A program made the translations under genes and the position numbers. Shown here piece by piece: positions 40,573-52,232 of a DNA stretch of 64,000 bases (its first letter is position 1; each line of letters begins with the position of its first letter). Source of the DNA: Bradyrhizobium guangxiense (GTDB lineage: Bacteria > Pseudomonadota > Alphaproteobacteria > Rhizobiales > Xanthobacteraceae); NCBI RefSeq assembly GCF_004114915.1, contig NZ_CP022220.1:682001-746000 (forward strand), given 5' to 3'. The notes under the pieces were generated by a model that was not told where the DNA came from, searched no databases, and saw nothing but the letters and a program-made list of their open reading frames with translations.

Positions 40573-42129
40573 ATGTACGCTTCAGCTCAACACGGCGCTA
40601 GCAGGAGCGATATCCTCACCGCTCTCGGCGATACCAAGCAGGTCGGGCGCAAGAGCTGCAGCACCTCAGGTTGTTGCGGTCAAGGAAAGTGCGGATCGCA
40701 AAAAGGGCAGGGAGATCTGCCGTCCGGACTCTGGGACAAAGTGAAGACCCATCCATGCTATAGCGAGGAGGCGCATCATCACTACGCGCGCATGCATGTC
40801 GCGGTGGCACCCGCTTGCAATATTCAGTGTAACTACTGTAATCGCAAATACGACTGCGCAAACGAGTCGCGCCCTGGCGTGGTCAGCGAGAGGCTGTCGC
40901 CCGAACAAGCTGTCAAGAAAGTACTGGCGGTCGCCTCGGCCGTCCCGCAGATGACGGTGCTCGGCATTGCTGGCCCGGGCGATCCGCTGGCGAACCCCAA
41001 AAGGACGTTCAAAACCTTCGAGCTAGTCAAGACCGCGGCCCCCGACATAAAGCTGTGCCTGTCCACAAATGGGCTTATGCTGCCGGATTACATCGACGCC
41101 ATTTCCAATTTCAACGTCGACCATGTCACGATCACCATCAACACGGTCGATCCTGAGATCGGCACTCGGATCTATCCTTGGATCTTCTATAAGCACAAGC
41201 GTTACACCGGCCATGAAGCGGCTAAGATTTTGACTGAACGCCAGCTTCAGGGGCTTCAGATGCTCACCGAGCGCGGTGTCCTCACCAAAGTCAACTCTGT
41301 AATGATACCGGGGATTAACGACCATCACCTTGCGGAGGTCAACAAGGTAGTGAAATCGCGCGGCGGTTTTTTGCACAACATCATGCCGCTTATCTCCTCA
41401 CCGGAGCACGGCACTGCTTTCGGCGCCAGCGGTCAGCGTGGCCCGAGCCCTCAGGAGTTGAAAGCCGTTCAAGACTCCTGCGAAGGCGAGATGATTATGA
41501 TGCGGCACTGCCGTCAGTGCCGCGCTGACGCTGTCGGTCTGCTTGGCGAGAGCCGCACCGCCGAGTTCACCATCGAGAGGATCATGTCAATGGAGCTGAA
41601 CTACGATATGGACACCCGTAAGGCTTACCGAGCCAAGGTCGAGAAGGAGCGCGCCGCTATGATTGTGGCAGGGCATGACGCGCTTGTCGGACTGGCGGAT
41701 GTGTCAAGCGACATCAAGGTGCTGGCTGCGGTCGCGACTAAGGGCTCTGGTCTGATCAATGAGCACTTTGGCCACGCTGCGGAGTTCCAGGTTTACGAGC
41801 TCTCGAAGGCAGGGGCGAAATTCGTAGGCCACCGCCGCGTCGATGTCTATTGCCAGGGCGGCTACGGCGAGGAGGGCAGCTTGGCTTCGATTATCAGCGC
41901 AATCAATGATTGCCACGCAGTGTTCGTGGCTAAGATCGGCGCCTGCCCGAGGGAGGCCCTGATCAAGGCAGGCATCACGCCAGTCGATCAATTCGCCCAT
42001 GACTTCATCGTCAAGTCGGCGATCGTGTGGTTCACAGCCTATCTGAAGAAAGTCAACAGCGGCGAGATTGCACACGTGCAGCGCATTCAGGCCGGCAGTC
42101 GCAACGCCACGGTTATTTCTGCAGCTTGA
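40573..42129 (+). CDS. nifB: NifB, radical SAM FeMo-co precursor synthase
   Basis: The 518-residue protein has the radical SAM cluster motif CNIQCNYC (cysteines 82, 86, 89), further NifB cysteines in [14 protein letters not shown] near the N-terminus and [12 protein letters not shown] later, and a C-terminal NifX-like domain (about residues 375-500, [21 protein letters not shown]). It fuses two [4Fe-4S] clusters and inserts a carbide to make NifB-co. The ATG at 40573 is used; GGGAG lies about nine bases upstream and the promoter position excludes earlier starts. frxA follows after ten bases. Confidence 0.97.
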   Translation: MYASAQHGASRSDILTALGDTKQVGRKSCSTSGCCGQGKCGSQKGQGDLPSGLWDKVKTHPCYSEEAHHHYARMHVAVAPACNIQCNYCNRKYDCANESRPGVVSERLSPEQAVKKVLAVASAVPQMTVLGIAGPGDPLANPKRTFKTFELVKTAAPDIKLCLSTNGLMLPDYIDAISNFNVDHVTITINTVDPEIGTRIYPWIFYKHKRYTGHEAAKILTERQLQGLQMLTERGVLTKVNSVMIPGINDHHLAEVNKVVKSRGGFLHNIMPLISSPEHGTAFGASGQRGPSPQELKAVQDSCEGEMIMMRHCRQCRADAVGLLGESRTAEFTIERIMSMELNYDMDTRKAYRAKVEKERAAMIVAGHDALVGLADVSSDIKVLAAVATKGSGLINEHFGHAAEFQVYELSKAGAKFVGHRRVDVYCQGGYGEEGSLASIISAINDCHAVFVAKIGACPREALIKAGITPVDQFAHDFIVKSAIVWFTAYLKKVNSGEIAHVQRIQAGSRNATVISAA

Positions 42130-42139
42130 GGAGACATCA

Positions 42140-42379
42140 ATGCCATTCAAGATCGTTTCTTCGCAATGTACGGGCTGCTCCGCCTGCGAGCTGGAATGTC
42201 CGAATGCAGCAATCTTTGAGAGGGATGGCTCTTTCGTAATCGATTCAAAGAAGTGCACTGAGTGCATCGGGCACTTCGACGAGCCGCAATGTGTGGCCGT
42301 TTGTCCTGTGGACAGAACCTGCGTCATCGATACCTCGCTACCGCGCTACCAAGCGCCTGCTAGAGGGGAAACAGCATGA
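42140..42379 (+). CDS. frxA: FrxA/FdxN-type ferredoxin
   Basis: The 79-residue 2[4Fe-4S] ferredoxin has [12 protein letters not shown] and [18 protein letters not shown]. The extra spacing in the second motif is typical of the ferredoxin encoded after nifB (FdxN/FrxA). Probably delivers electrons to NifB or nitrogenase. GAGGAG lies six bases before the ATG. Cotranscription with nifB is clear from the ten-base gap. Confidence 0.94.
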   Translation: MPFKIVSSQCTGCSACELECPNAAIFERDGSFVIDSKKCTECIGHFDEPQCVAVCPVDRTCVIDTSLPRYQAPARGETA

Positions 42380-43322
42380 CCTTCATGGTCATACCGACAA
42401 CGCGCCAATCGACGTCAAGAATGCCCCGCAGCGACCGCGGCATTGGAGGCAGCTTTCTGCTCGGGCGACTGCTCCCAGCCTGGCAGCCGCCCGAGCGTAA
42501 CCGCTGAGCCCCGACCGGCGGGCCGGGTCGCCGAGCGGCGGCTCGAGATCCAGGAGCTACTGGAGCTCGACCCCAGCGATACAATCGACGCCAAGGTTTT
42601 GCTGAACGTGTTCGAGAGGACAGACACTATGATGAGTTATGGCGGCGTCGAGGCTCTCGACCGGAACGCCAGGTCGACGCAATCGTTGTCTGAATTGGCG
42701 GTCCATGGCGCGGGCGCCTACCAGATCAGTCGCGCTTAGGTGTACCATTGCTAGCACCGCACCGCCTTTTCCTCGCCCAGCGCCTCGACGAGGCCCACCC
42801 GCCATATTCGCGTATCGTCGCTGCGCAATCGCAGTAGGGCTCTCATTCTGGTCTTGCGTCACCTCTGCTGGGCGATCTCGTCAACAGATCCGCGGGCATC
42901 CCCTCAACGCCTGGCCGAGCAATTTGGTGTGCCGTCGCGAAACGCTCCGCATCGCGCGACGAAGATGCGAGTTCGAAAGCCGATCGAGAATGGCAGCCTG
43001 CAGCCGATCGTTGCCGGCGAGGCCGGCGAAAACTCAGATGCTAGCATGTACCGGCTAACACCGGAGCTCCCTGGAGGGATAATCAAGACGAGGCCAATGT
43101 CCACCCGGTCGTGGCCCAAGGCATTTTACGCATGGCTACCCGGCATGCTTACCTAACGCCACGCTGCAGTGCACTTGACGGCCCGCCATCCGACATCCAT
43201 TTCAGCGTTACGGCTCGTGCCGTGGCTGGCGAGCTCATGGTGCGGGGCGAAAGCCATGATAGCCTCGTGCAAAACGCGCGCGGCCGCCGGCCACCCCTCC
43301 GCTGGAGCGAGGAAATGCGAGT
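42380..43322 (+). other. spacer between frxA and nifZ, no supported gene
   Basis: About 940 bases; in related clusters nifZ follows the ferredoxin gene almost directly. An ORF from 42443 to 42739 is open but has no recognisable product. The insertion has probably decayed. Confidence 0.4.
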
Positions 43323-43637
43323 ATGAGCGACCACGTGAACGACGACGACTTTATCGAGCTAACGGCCCAGCCGTTTTTCAGCTATGGAGAGAAAGTGCGG
43401 GCAACGCGCACCATTCGAAATGATGGGACGTATGCTGGCAAGGAGATCGGCGAGGTTCTCGCTGTGAAGGGCGAGATCGGCTATGTCGTCTCGATTGGCA
43501 CCTTCCTCCAGCGATTCTACATTTATGGCGTCGATTTCATCGAAAGCGGTCGCCGCGTCGGGATGAAGCGCAAGGAGCTTGATCGCGTTGCGCCGCGCGA
43601 CGGCATCAGGCACGTCCAGTTACCGGACGAGTGCTGA
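43323..43637 (+). CDS. nifZ: NifZ, MoFe protein maturation factor
   Basis: The 104-residue product has the NifZ core FSYGEKVRATRTIRNDGTY and GKEIGEVLAVKGEIGYVVSIGTFLQRFYIYGVDF. NifZ helps form the second P-cluster of the MoFe protein. The ATG at 43323 follows GAGGAA by about eight bases. It is separated from frxA by nearly 1 kb, with no sigma54 element recognised in front of it, so how it is transcribed is unclear. Confidence 0.93.
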   Translation: MSDHVNDDDFIELTAQPFFSYGEKVRATRTIRNDGTYAGKEIGEVLAVKGEIGYVVSIGTFLQRFYIYGVDFIESGRRVGMKRKELDRVAPRDGIRHVQLPDEC

Positions 43638-44763
43638 TAGTCGCGCTGGATTGACAATTGTTAGTCGCCGGCACGTAAGGGGCAGTCGATCGGCACCACG
43701 ACCGCGTCTTTTCCAAGAATCGACCGACGATGTCTAGGCGCGCGCCGACCAACTAGGCGCATTATGTTGCTGACCGACACTATGCAGACCTGTCGATCCA
43801 AATCGTTGATTCCGCGGGTGGCGGTCGGTCGCCTCCCAGGCGAGAAAGCGGGCGGTACGCATGCGCTTGCGGCACGAAGGCATCACCGGATGCACATCGA
43901 AACATGAGAGGGCACACGAGCGACGCATCTACGTACGATTATTCCAGTGAGAACGTGCTTTTATGGAAGATCGCACACACGGCGGTGCTTCTGCACGGCA
44001 GGACAACGGCGGCCGGTGCACACTTCCGGCTCTTCGCTGGCCAATGGCCGGCCTGAGGCCTCGCGATCGACGCTCGCTTCAGCGCTCGTCAGCCAGGGGT
44101 AAGACCAGAATATCCCAGAGCATTGGCGTAACTAGGCGCCGCCGCATCCGACCCGGCTCGCTCTATCTCGGCTCTCGGGTTTCCCTGCCGCGGCCAGTCC
44201 AGCCATAACGTGACAGGCGTCTTCCTAAGGAAGCCGCACCATCGCTGTGCGGTCCATTGCTCGCGCCAGAAGCTCCTTCTTATCGCGCTTTGGCGAGGCG
44301 CCTGCAGTTCAGGTTGCCCGAACGTCTTCAAGCACCTGCATGATTGCAACAGCCGTTAGCGCCAGTATTCATCGCTTATCCGTGGCTTCGTCGCACTTGT
44401 CGACGACAGCGAGATGTTCGCGCCGGGAGCGCGCTTCCTGCCTTAGGCGATCGGTTTAACGCTGCGCTCCATCAAGAAGGCGCCGAACAGCAGCCGAGCA
44501 GGGTTCAGCCAGCCCACGCCCCTTTCGGGAGAGTCGGCCTCCGCCCGAGGCGAGGCTGTCGCTCTCGATTCCCGCATGCGACAGGCTCTGGGCGGCATAG
44601 CTGATCCACTTTCGTCCGTCACAGACATTGGACAATGGCTCCTTAACTGTCGCAATACCGATCTGCACCGACGCGTCTAAACGCTAGCGCCCAACCTGAA
44701 GCAACCTTTCCCCCGCCTATGGCGGCGCAGATACGCTGTGATCTTACCATGGCGGCGCTCCTT
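43638..44763 (+). other. spacer between nifZ and nifH, no supported gene
   Basis: About 1.1 kb with only short frames and no recognised product, ending in the nifH control region. Confidence 0.45.
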
Positions 44764-44779
44764 TGTCTGGATCCTCACA
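44764..44779 (+). promoter_or_regulatory. NifA upstream activator site of nifH
   Basis: TGTCTGGATCCTCACA fits TGT-N10-ACA; its centre is about 131 bases upstream of the inferred start of transcription, nearly the same distance as at nifD. Confidence 0.8.
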
Positions 44780-44861
44780 CTGGCCTGACTTTCGTAGAGG
44801 CGACATCCCTTCCAACTTCGGCTCCGGGCGAACCACTTTGCGAGCGTACTCAGCGCCTTAG

Positions 44862-45926
<1,065 letters not shown>

Positions 45927-46021
45927 GGATCCTGCCGGTCTCCTCGTCTCATGGGGCCGGCTATCCAGCGGTCTTTCCAATAGCGGCGGGGCATTTCTTG
46001 GCTGAGGTGCAAGCGAGTAAC

Positions 46022-46672
46022 ATGGAAGTGTCGAACTCTCGATCGGCTGAGCCGAGCGCCGTTGTGCAACAGGTCGGAATCGCGCTCTATCGACTGCTCA
46101 CGGGCAGCAACCCAGCGGAAGCCGAAATCAGCGCCGACGATGATTTCGATCGTCATGCACTGGCCTCAATCCTGGTCGCTGCCGCGTTGGATGGCGGCTC
46201 GATCGTAGAACGCGTTGGAATTCCAGAGCATGCCCTGAGAAAACTGCTCGCCGGCTTTTTCCCGGCGGCCGCGGCCCGCGCCTTCACATGGATACCAAAC
46301 TCATCCTCCGACGTCCATGACGAAACCGCTGTCCTGCGCGAGCTCCTGCTCGCGCAGCGTTCGACTGCCGGCGACGTCGGCCATTGGCTCGCGGCAATGG
46401 TAGCGCGACGTGCAATGGAGCCTCACCACCTCTGGCAGGATCTCGGGCTGCGCGGGCGTACGGAGCTGTCCCGTCTCCTGACGCGCCATTTCGCGCCACT
46501 GGCCCGCCGGAACACCGGGAATATGCGTTGGAAGCGCTTCTTCTATCGCGTGCTCTGCGAACGCGATAGTTTAGGTATGTGCAGGGCGCCAGTCTGCACC
46601 CAATGCGCCGATTTTGGTCGTTGCTTTGGCGAAGAGAGCGGTGAGAGCCGCCTGGTCGAACGCAAGCTGTAG
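46022..46672 (+). CDS. nifQ: NifQ, molybdenum donor for FeMo-co
   Basis: The roughly 216-residue product ends with the NifQ cysteine motif CRAPVCTQCADFGRC (C-x4-C-x2-C-x5-C) and has RRNTGNMRWKRFFYRVLCERDS before it, both diagnostic. NifQ carries a Mo-Fe-S cluster and donates molybdenum to the cofactor on NifEN. Start is uncertain: ATG 46022 has a poorly placed GAGG, and TTG 45998 behind GGCGGGG is an alternative. It lies about 95 bases after nifH and probably shares its transcript. Confidence 0.92.
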   Translation: MEVSNSRSAEPSAVVQQVGIALYRLLTGSNPAEAEISADDDFDRHALASILVAAALDGGSIVERVGIPEHALRKLLAGFFPAAAARAFTWIPNSSSDVHDETAVLRELLLAQRSTAGDVGHWLAAMVARRAMEPHHLWQDLGLRGRTELSRLLTRHFAPLARRNTGNMRWKRFFYRVLCERDSLGMCRAPVCTQCADFGRCFGEESGESRLVERKL

Positions 46673-46678
46673 CTGAGG

Positions 46679-46694
46679 TGGCACGTGCATTGCT
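46679..46694 (+). promoter_or_regulatory. sigma54 -24/-12 element in the nifQ-nifW spacer
   Basis: TGGCACGTGCATTGCT matches TGGCACG-N4-TTGC completely, with GG at 46680-46681 and GC at 46692-46693. It starts seven bases after the nifQ stop. No TGT-N10-ACA was found in the 150 bases upstream. It would transcribe the unknown ORF 46731-47054 and probably nifW and fixABCX. Confidence 0.85.
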
Positions 46695-46730
46695 CACTTC
46701 GATGATTGGAATGAATATGGAAAGACCCAG

Positions 46731-47054
46731 ATGACGGCACCCCGCCCGACACCATCAGACCTTGATCAGTCCCGATCTCTCGTCGACCAACAACATCATC
46801 TCGACCGATGGCACACCAAGCGCCAACCTCCAGAAAGCAAGACGGTGCCGATCGCATCAGCGCTAATTTCCGCAAGCATCAACAACGCCACAGCTTCATG
46901 GGGAAGTGACGGCCTTGCGCGAACACCGGTCCGTCGTGCCAGCCAACTCGTCCGACGACGGTCGGCTCCGGACTACCAGCATCGGCCACTGTTGCCGACG
47001 CCCGGAGTGAGCGCGCCGATGCGGACTCGCGGCGTGCAGATCGCCACCAATTAG
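46731..47054 (+). CDS. unknown ORF behind a sigma54 promoter
   Basis: A 107-residue frame, ATG at 46731, about 26 bases after the predicted transcription start and with a GGAAAG a short way upstream. The product is Ser/Arg/Pro rich (DLDQSRSLVDQQHHLDRWH; ASALISASINNATASWG) and matches nothing I recognise. Position argues for a NifA-controlled gene or the remains of one; composition argues for leader DNA. Confidence 0.25.
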   Translation: MTAPRPTPSDLDQSRSLVDQQHHLDRWHTKRQPPESKTVPIASALISASINNATASWGSDGLARTPVRRASQLVRRRSAPDYQHRPLLPTPGVSAPMRTRGVQIATN

Positions 47055-47157
47055 ATCGCACCGGGCCGGACGTTGAGGCGCAACGCTCGCTCGGCATATC
47101 AGCGCACCCGCGAAGCAGACCCGGCCGGTAGAGACCGCAGAGTATGAAGGAACTTGA

Positions 47158-47574
47158 ATGTCTGATGGAATTATCGCGCGCCTCAGCAAAGCCGCTTCTG
47201 CCGAAGAGTTCTTCGCTCTGTTAGGCGTCGACTACGATCCTAAAGTGGTCAACGTTGCGCGGCTGCACATTCTCAGGCGCATGGGCGAATATCTTGCTAA
47301 GGAGAGCCTTAGCGATCTGGCGGACGACAGCGTTGCTAAACGGTGCAAACTCGTGCTTGAGCGCGCATATTCAGATTTCGTCACGTCACCGCCGATTGAA
47401 CAGCGCGTGTTCAAGGTCTTAAAGGACGCCGCGCCCGACACCAAGCCTGTACCCGTACTAGTGCAGATTGGTAACGAAATTGAACTGCCCTCTGTCGGAC
47501 TGGCTACGCCTAGTCGCAGCGGCGTACTGCCCTCCGGGCGCCTAGCGGTTACACCCGAAACCTCCGCCGACTGA
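47158..47574 (+). CDS. nifW: NifW, nitrogenase protective/maturation protein
   Basis: The 138-residue product has the NifW pattern SAEEFFALLGVDYDPKVVNVARLHILRRMGEYL and LERAYSDFVTSPPIEQRVFKVLKD. NifW acts in maturation or protection of the MoFe protein. AAGGA lies seven bases before the ATG. The C-terminal 35 residues, after DTKPVP, are variable. It is followed by fixA after 75 bases. Confidence 0.94.
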   Translation: MSDGIIARLSKAASAEEFFALLGVDYDPKVVNVARLHILRRMGEYLAKESLSDLADDSVAKRCKLVLERAYSDFVTSPPIEQRVFKVLKDAAPDTKPVPVLVQIGNEIELPSVGLATPSRSGVLPSGRLAVTPETSAD

Positions 47575-47649
47575 AACGTTCTCGTTCTCGTTGGTGTGAT
47601 TGCCATTCCACTCTGAACTGTTTTGGGGAGATTAGTCTTGGAGAAGATC

Positions 47650-48492
47650 ATGCACTTGCTCGTTTGCATCAAGCAGGTTCCAGACTCCGGACAGATCCGC
47701 GTGCATCCCGTGACAAATACCATCATGCGTCAGGGCGTGCCGACCATCATCAACCCGTACGATCTCTTTGCATTGGAAGCTGCCCTTGAGCTACGCGATC
47801 AGTTCGGCGGCGAAGTCACGGTGTTGACTATGGGCCCCCCTTCTGCCGAGGACAGTCTTCGCAAGGCGCTCACCTTCGGCGCGGATCGTGCGGTGCTCCT
47901 GACCGATCGCTTTTTCGCGGGCGCGGACCCCCTAGCCACAACCTACGCTTTGGCGACAGCGATCCGTAGGATCTCGAGCGAGTTCGGCGCCCCTGACATT
48001 GTCTTCACAGGAAAGCAGACCATCGATGGAGACACCGCACAGGTCGGCCCTGGCATCGCAAAACGGCTTGGCCTGTTTCAGCTCACCTATGTTGGCAAGA
48101 TCAGCGCACTGGACTTGCATGCCCGCACCATCGACGTCGAGCGACGCTCTGAGGGTGGCGTCCAGTTGCTTCGGACACGGCTCCCCTGCCTGGTCACGAT
48201 GCTCGAAGCGACGAACCAGATCCGCCGCGGTGCGATGGCTGATGCGCTGCGCGCTGCCCGCGCGACGATCCTGAAATGGAGCGCGCAACAGGCGGGGGTT
48301 GATGACATTTCACAATGCGGCTTGCGGGGCTCGCCCACCGTCGTCAAGCGCGTTTTCGCACCAGCCGCCCGCAACGAGAAGGCCACGATGATAGAGCCTG
48401 ACGAGCAGCCCGCGGAGGCATTGATCAACGCTATTTTCAGGTGCCGGCCGGCCCTCGAGATCGAGCTCGCGGCACTGGCGCGCGGCTATTGA
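47650..48492 (+). CDS. fixA: FixA, electron-transfer flavoprotein beta-type subunit
   Basis: The 280-residue protein begins MHLLVCIKQVPDSG and has NPYDLFALEAALELRD, VTVLTMGPPSAEDSLRKALTFGADRAVLL and FTGKQTIDGDTAQVGPGIA, as in FixA/EtfB. GGAG lies six bases before the ATG. With FixB, FixC and FixX it forms the membrane complex that takes electrons from NADH to ferredoxin or flavodoxin and to quinone by bifurcation. In B. japonicum fixA is separate from fixBCX; here it is in the operon. Confidence 0.95.
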   Translation: MHLLVCIKQVPDSGQIRVHPVTNTIMRQGVPTIINPYDLFALEAALELRDQFGGEVTVLTMGPPSAEDSLRKALTFGADRAVLLTDRFFAGADPLATTYALATAIRRISSEFGAPDIVFTGKQTIDGDTAQVGPGIAKRLGLFQLTYVGKISALDLHARTIDVERRSEGGVQLLRTRLPCLVTMLEATNQIRRGAMADALRAARATILKWSAQQAGVDDISQCGLRGSPTVVKRVFAPAARNEKATMIEPDEQPAEALINAIFRCRPALEIELAALARGY

Positions 48493-48510
48493 GCTAAAGA
48501 AAGGCGCAAC

Positions 48511-49617
48511 ATGAATACCGCATCTGAAATCGGCGCTTCCCCTTCGAGTCGCGCCGCGGCTAAGAAGCAGCTGTCTGACCGCTTCAAGACCTACAAACAT
48601 GTGTGGGTCTTCATCGAGCAAGAACGCGGCCAGGTCCACTCTGTATCCTGGGAGCTAATGGGCGTTGGCCGCAAGCTTGCTGACAAGCTCAAAGTTGATC
48701 TCGCCGCAGTGGTGATCGGGCAAGAGGGCGAGGCATCGCAGGCCGCCGCTACCGAGTCGTTCTGCTACGGAGCCGACCTTGTCTATATGGTCGCCGATGA
48801 TCTGCTCAAGGACTATCGCAACGAATCCTATATCAAGGCGCTCACCAAGCTCGTCAATAGCTACAAGCCCGAGATCTTGCTCCTAGGCGCGACCACTCTA
48901 GGCCGCGACCTAGCAGGTTCAGTCGCAACGACATTGCGCACTGGTCTGACTGCCGATTGCACAGAGCTCGACGTCGATGCCGACGGTTCCCTCGCCGCGA
49001 CGCGTCCGACCTTTGGCGGCTCGCTGCTATGCACGATCTATACGCTGAACTACCGTCCGCAGATGGCTACAGTCCGGCCGCGCGTGATGCCTGTGCCAGA
49101 ACGCTGCGCGCGCCCGATCGGCCGCATCATCACCCTCCCGCTTGGACTTGTCGAGGACGATATCGTAACGAAGGTGCTGTCGTTCCTACCGGATCGCGAT
49201 TCCGCACGATCCAATCTCGCTTATGCCGATGTTGTCGTTGCCGGAGGCCTCGGCCTTGGTTCGTCTGAAAACTTCCGGCTCGTGCGCCGGCTCGCCGACG
49301 TGCTAGGTGCCGAGTTTGGCTGCTCGCGCCCCCTGGTGCAAAAGGGTTGGGTCACATCCGACCGGCAAATTGGCCAAACCGGCAAAACCATCAGGCCAAA
49401 GCTCTACATCGCCGCCGGAATCTCCGGAGCCATTCAGCACCGCGTCGGTGTCGACGGCGCCGACCTTATCGTCGCCATCAACACCGAAAGGAACGCGCCT
49501 ATCTTCGAGTTCTCGCATTTAGGCATTGTCGAGGACGCGATCCGGTTGCTGCCAATCCTGACCGAGGCGTTTCGCGCCCGGCTGTCGCCGCATTCGCGCG
49601 ACCGGATCGCAGGATAG
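48511..49617 (+). CDS. fixB: FixB, electron-transfer flavoprotein alpha-type subunit
   Basis: The 368-residue protein has [21 protein letters not shown] in the N-terminal half and the FAD-binding C-terminal part ([56 protein letters not shown]) of EtfA-type proteins. AAAGG lies before the ATG. It lies 18 bases after fixA and 16 before fixC. Partner of FixA. Confidence 0.96.
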   Translation: MNTASEIGASPSSRAAAKKQLSDRFKTYKHVWVFIEQERGQVHSVSWELMGVGRKLADKLKVDLAAVVIGQEGEASQAAATESFCYGADLVYMVADDLLKDYRNESYIKALTKLVNSYKPEILLLGATTLGRDLAGSVATTLRTGLTADCTELDVDADGSLAATRPTFGGSLLCTIYTLNYRPQMATVRPRVMPVPERCARPIGRIITLPLGLVEDDIVTKVLSFLPDRDSARSNLAYADVVVAGGLGLGSSENFRLVRRLADVLGAEFGCSRPLVQKGWVTSDRQIGQTGKTIRPKLYIAAGISGAIQHRVGVDGADLIVAINTERNAPIFEFSHLGIVEDAIRLLPILTEAFRARLSPHSRDRIAG

Positions 49618-49633
49618 GACAAGGAGAGACCTC

Positions 49634-50941
49634 GTGACCGCGGAAACATTTGACATCATCGTCGTCGGGGCAGGTATGGCCGGCAATGCAGCGGCGCTCA
49701 CGCTTGCCAAGCACGGCCTGAAGGTTCTTCAGCTCGAGCGTGGCGAATATCCCGGGTCGAAGAACGTGCAGGGTGCGATCCTCTATGCCGATATGCTGGA
49801 GGCGCTTGTCGCTAACTTTCGACAAGACGCGCCGCTTGAGCGGCATCTGGTCGAACAGCGCTTCTGGATGATGGATGACCGCTCTCACACCGGCCTGCAC
49901 TACCGCTCCGACGACTTCAACGAAGAAAGGCCGAACCGCTATACTATCATCCGCGCTCAGTTCGATAGGTGGTTCTCGCAGAAAGTTCGCGAAGCTGGCG
50001 CCACGGTGCTATGCGAGACAACGGCAACCGAACTAATGCAAGATGCTAACGGCAAGGTGGTGGGTGTGCGGACTGACCGCGCCGATGGCGAGATCCATGC
50101 TGGCGCGGTGGTCCTCGCGGAAGGCGTCAACGGCCTTCTTGGCACGCGGGCCGGCGTACGCAAGCGGCCTACGCCGGACACGGTCGCACTCGCCGTGAAG
50201 GAGATGCACTTCCTACCGCGCGAAGTTATCGAGGCCCGCTTCAATCTTAAGGGCGATGAAGGGCTCGTCATTGAGGCTGCGGGCACCATCTCCCGCGGCA
50301 TGACAGGCATGGGCTTCATCTACACCAATAAGGAATGCATCTCCCTTGGCATCGGATGCCTGGTCGCGCACTTCACAAGCACCGGGGAAACACCGTATGG
50401 TCTGCTCGATCGCTTCAAGCGGCATCCTTCGGTCGCTCCGCTGATCGAGGGATCGGAAGTCAAGGAATATGCCGCTCACCTCATTCCCGAGGGTGGCTTC
50501 AAGGCCATTCCGCAGCTATATGGCGAGGGCTGGGTCGTCGTAGGCGACGCCGCTCAACTCAACAACGCTATGCATCGCGAGGGCTCAAACCTCGCAATGA
50601 CATCGGGGCGACTCGCGGCCGAAGCGATCATCCAAGTCAAGTCGCGCGGCGCCCCAATGACAGCGACGAATCTGTCAATTTACAAGACGATGTTGGACCA
50701 TTCGTTTGTCATTAGGGACCTAAGGAAGTACAAAGACATGCCCGCGCTGATGCACACCTACTCCCGGAACTTTTTTCTGACATATCCGGAGCTCGTCTCG
50801 GAATCGATGCAGAATTTCTTGCGGGTCGACGGGACACCAAAGGCCGAAAAGGAAAAGCAATCACTAAACTCCTTCGTCAAGAGCCGTTCGTGGAGCGGCC
50901 TGCTCGGTGATGCCGTTCGCCTCGCGCGCGCTTGGCGGTAA
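49634..50941 (+). CDS. fixC: FixC, flavoprotein quinone oxidoreductase
   Basis: The 435-residue ETF-quinone-oxidoreductase-type protein has the dinucleotide motif [19 protein letters not shown] at the N-terminus and [23 protein letters not shown] toward the C-terminus. GTG start behind AAGGAG at seven bases. It binds the FixAB electrons and passes part to quinone, working with FixX. Confidence 0.96.
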   Translation: MTAETFDIIVVGAGMAGNAAALTLAKHGLKVLQLERGEYPGSKNVQGAILYADMLEALVANFRQDAPLERHLVEQRFWMMDDRSHTGLHYRSDDFNEERPNRYTIIRAQFDRWFSQKVREAGATVLCETTATELMQDANGKVVGVRTDRADGEIHAGAVVLAEGVNGLLGTRAGVRKRPTPDTVALAVKEMHFLPREVIEARFNLKGDEGLVIEAAGTISRGMTGMGFIYTNKECISLGIGCLVAHFTSTGETPYGLLDRFKRHPSVAPLIEGSEVKEYAAHLIPEGGFKAIPQLYGEGWVVVGDAAQLNNAMHREGSNLAMTSGRLAAEAIIQVKSRGAPMTATNLSIYKTMLDHSFVIRDLRKYKDMPALMHTYSRNFFLTYPELVSESMQNFLRVDGTPKAEKEKQSLNSFVKSRSWSGLLGDAVRLARAWR

Positions 50942-50972
50942 CGCTTCTCTCACACCCCCATGAGGGCTAACC

Positions 50973-51269
50973 ATGTCGACCGACCGATCCGCGCGCGTCG
51001 AGGACAGGCTATTCTACAACCGCTACCTGCTTGATCCTGGGCACCCTCACATCAAGGTGCGGCCACACACGATGCCATCCTCGGAGCTCGTGAGCATGCT
51101 GACAACCTGCCCGGCTCACTGCTATGTAGCTAACGACAAGCACCAGATAGAAGTCGCCGTGGACGGCTGCATCGAGTGCGGCACTTGCCGCGTGATCTGC
51201 GAGGAGAGAGGTGACATCGAGTGGAGCTATCCGCGAGGTGGTTACGGCGTACTGTTCAAGTTTGGCTAA
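50973..51269 (+). CDS. fixX: FixX, ferredoxin-like subunit
   Basis: The 98-residue protein has cysteines in TTCPAHCY and [13 protein letters not shown], fitting the FixX [4Fe-4S] family, and ends with [15 protein letters not shown]. It completes the FixABCX complex. It lies 31 bases after fixC. No obvious terminator follows. Confidence 0.95.
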   Translation: MSTDRSARVEDRLFYNRYLLDPGHPHIKVRPHTMPSSELVSMLTTCPAHCYVANDKHQIEVAVDGCIECGTCRVICEERGDIEWSYPRGGYGVLFKFG

Positions 51270-52232
51270 TAATTCGGCTCAACGTAGCTGTGATCTTTCA
51301 GGAAGTGCCCATCCGTTCTGAACCGAGAAAGCTGAGTTTCCGAAGCTGCAGTGTTCTGGGAGAGACCGGATGAACACCCACAAGAATGCGCCGTTGATGC
51401 CCAAAGGTCGATAGGCGATGCTGCGGAGGAGTAGGCTGCCGCAAGCCGATGGCTGACCTGTGAAACATCTTGCCGAAGACGATTGAAAATAGGTCAAGCG
51501 GTTCCGCGCGGAAGGTGTTGCTTGGTTGCGCAATCGCTCCTCCAGACCCTTTCGTCGCCAAGTCCCGCCAGCCACATGTGCAGGCTTCGACGCATTGCGC
51601 CGACATCTACACCGGCACGCAGATCGCCGACCAGGTCGAAGTGTCGACGGCCGCCGTCAGCCATCCTCGTCGCTTAGAATTGAACCGGATCGCGAGGAGC
51701 TGACTGAGCGGGGAAGGCCGATATGAGCGTGAAAGCCCAGGCGAGATCATTCACATCGACATCATAACGCTGTGGCGTTTTTGGAGGGATCGGAGACGGC
51801 ATTACCCGGCGCTCCCAGCCCGTCTACATTGACGACCACTCCCGTGTCGCCTTTTCCGAGATCAAGCCATTGGCGCCCAAGGGACGCTGCTGCCTTTCGG
51901 ACGTCCCTAAGACCCGCGCGGCATTTTTGGTTCGGCGTGCAATAGACGTGTTTCTGTTGCCTAACCTCGTCTGCAATGTCCCCGGCCGCGCGCCGCAAGC
52001 CGTCCATCACCGGAACAGTTGCGCCCCTCCACGTGCTCAACGCCGCGGGATTTGGTTACGCGAAGAAGTACTCACACCATGATCGCGCAATCATCAAAAC
52101 CTCCGGCCTGCTGATGTTGCCATTCAGAGAGACATTTTCTCTTTCTTAAATTGACCATTGACCCATTTCTGTCGTCTCCCCTAAGAAGCGCAGCTGCAAC
52201 GAATGCGGATTGAACACAACCGGGGATCGCAG
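51270..52232 (+). other. spacer with a remnant of an IS481-type transposase
   Basis: Between about 51550 and 51860 the plus strand reads, in broken frames, an integrase-like sequence: a helix-turn-helix (HIYTGTQIADQVEVSTAAVSH), then PGEIIHIDI and PVYIDDHSRVAFSEI. This is the start of a DDE core as in IS481-type transposases. The rest of the element is gone. The remainder of the stretch holds nothing recognised. Confidence 0.55.
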
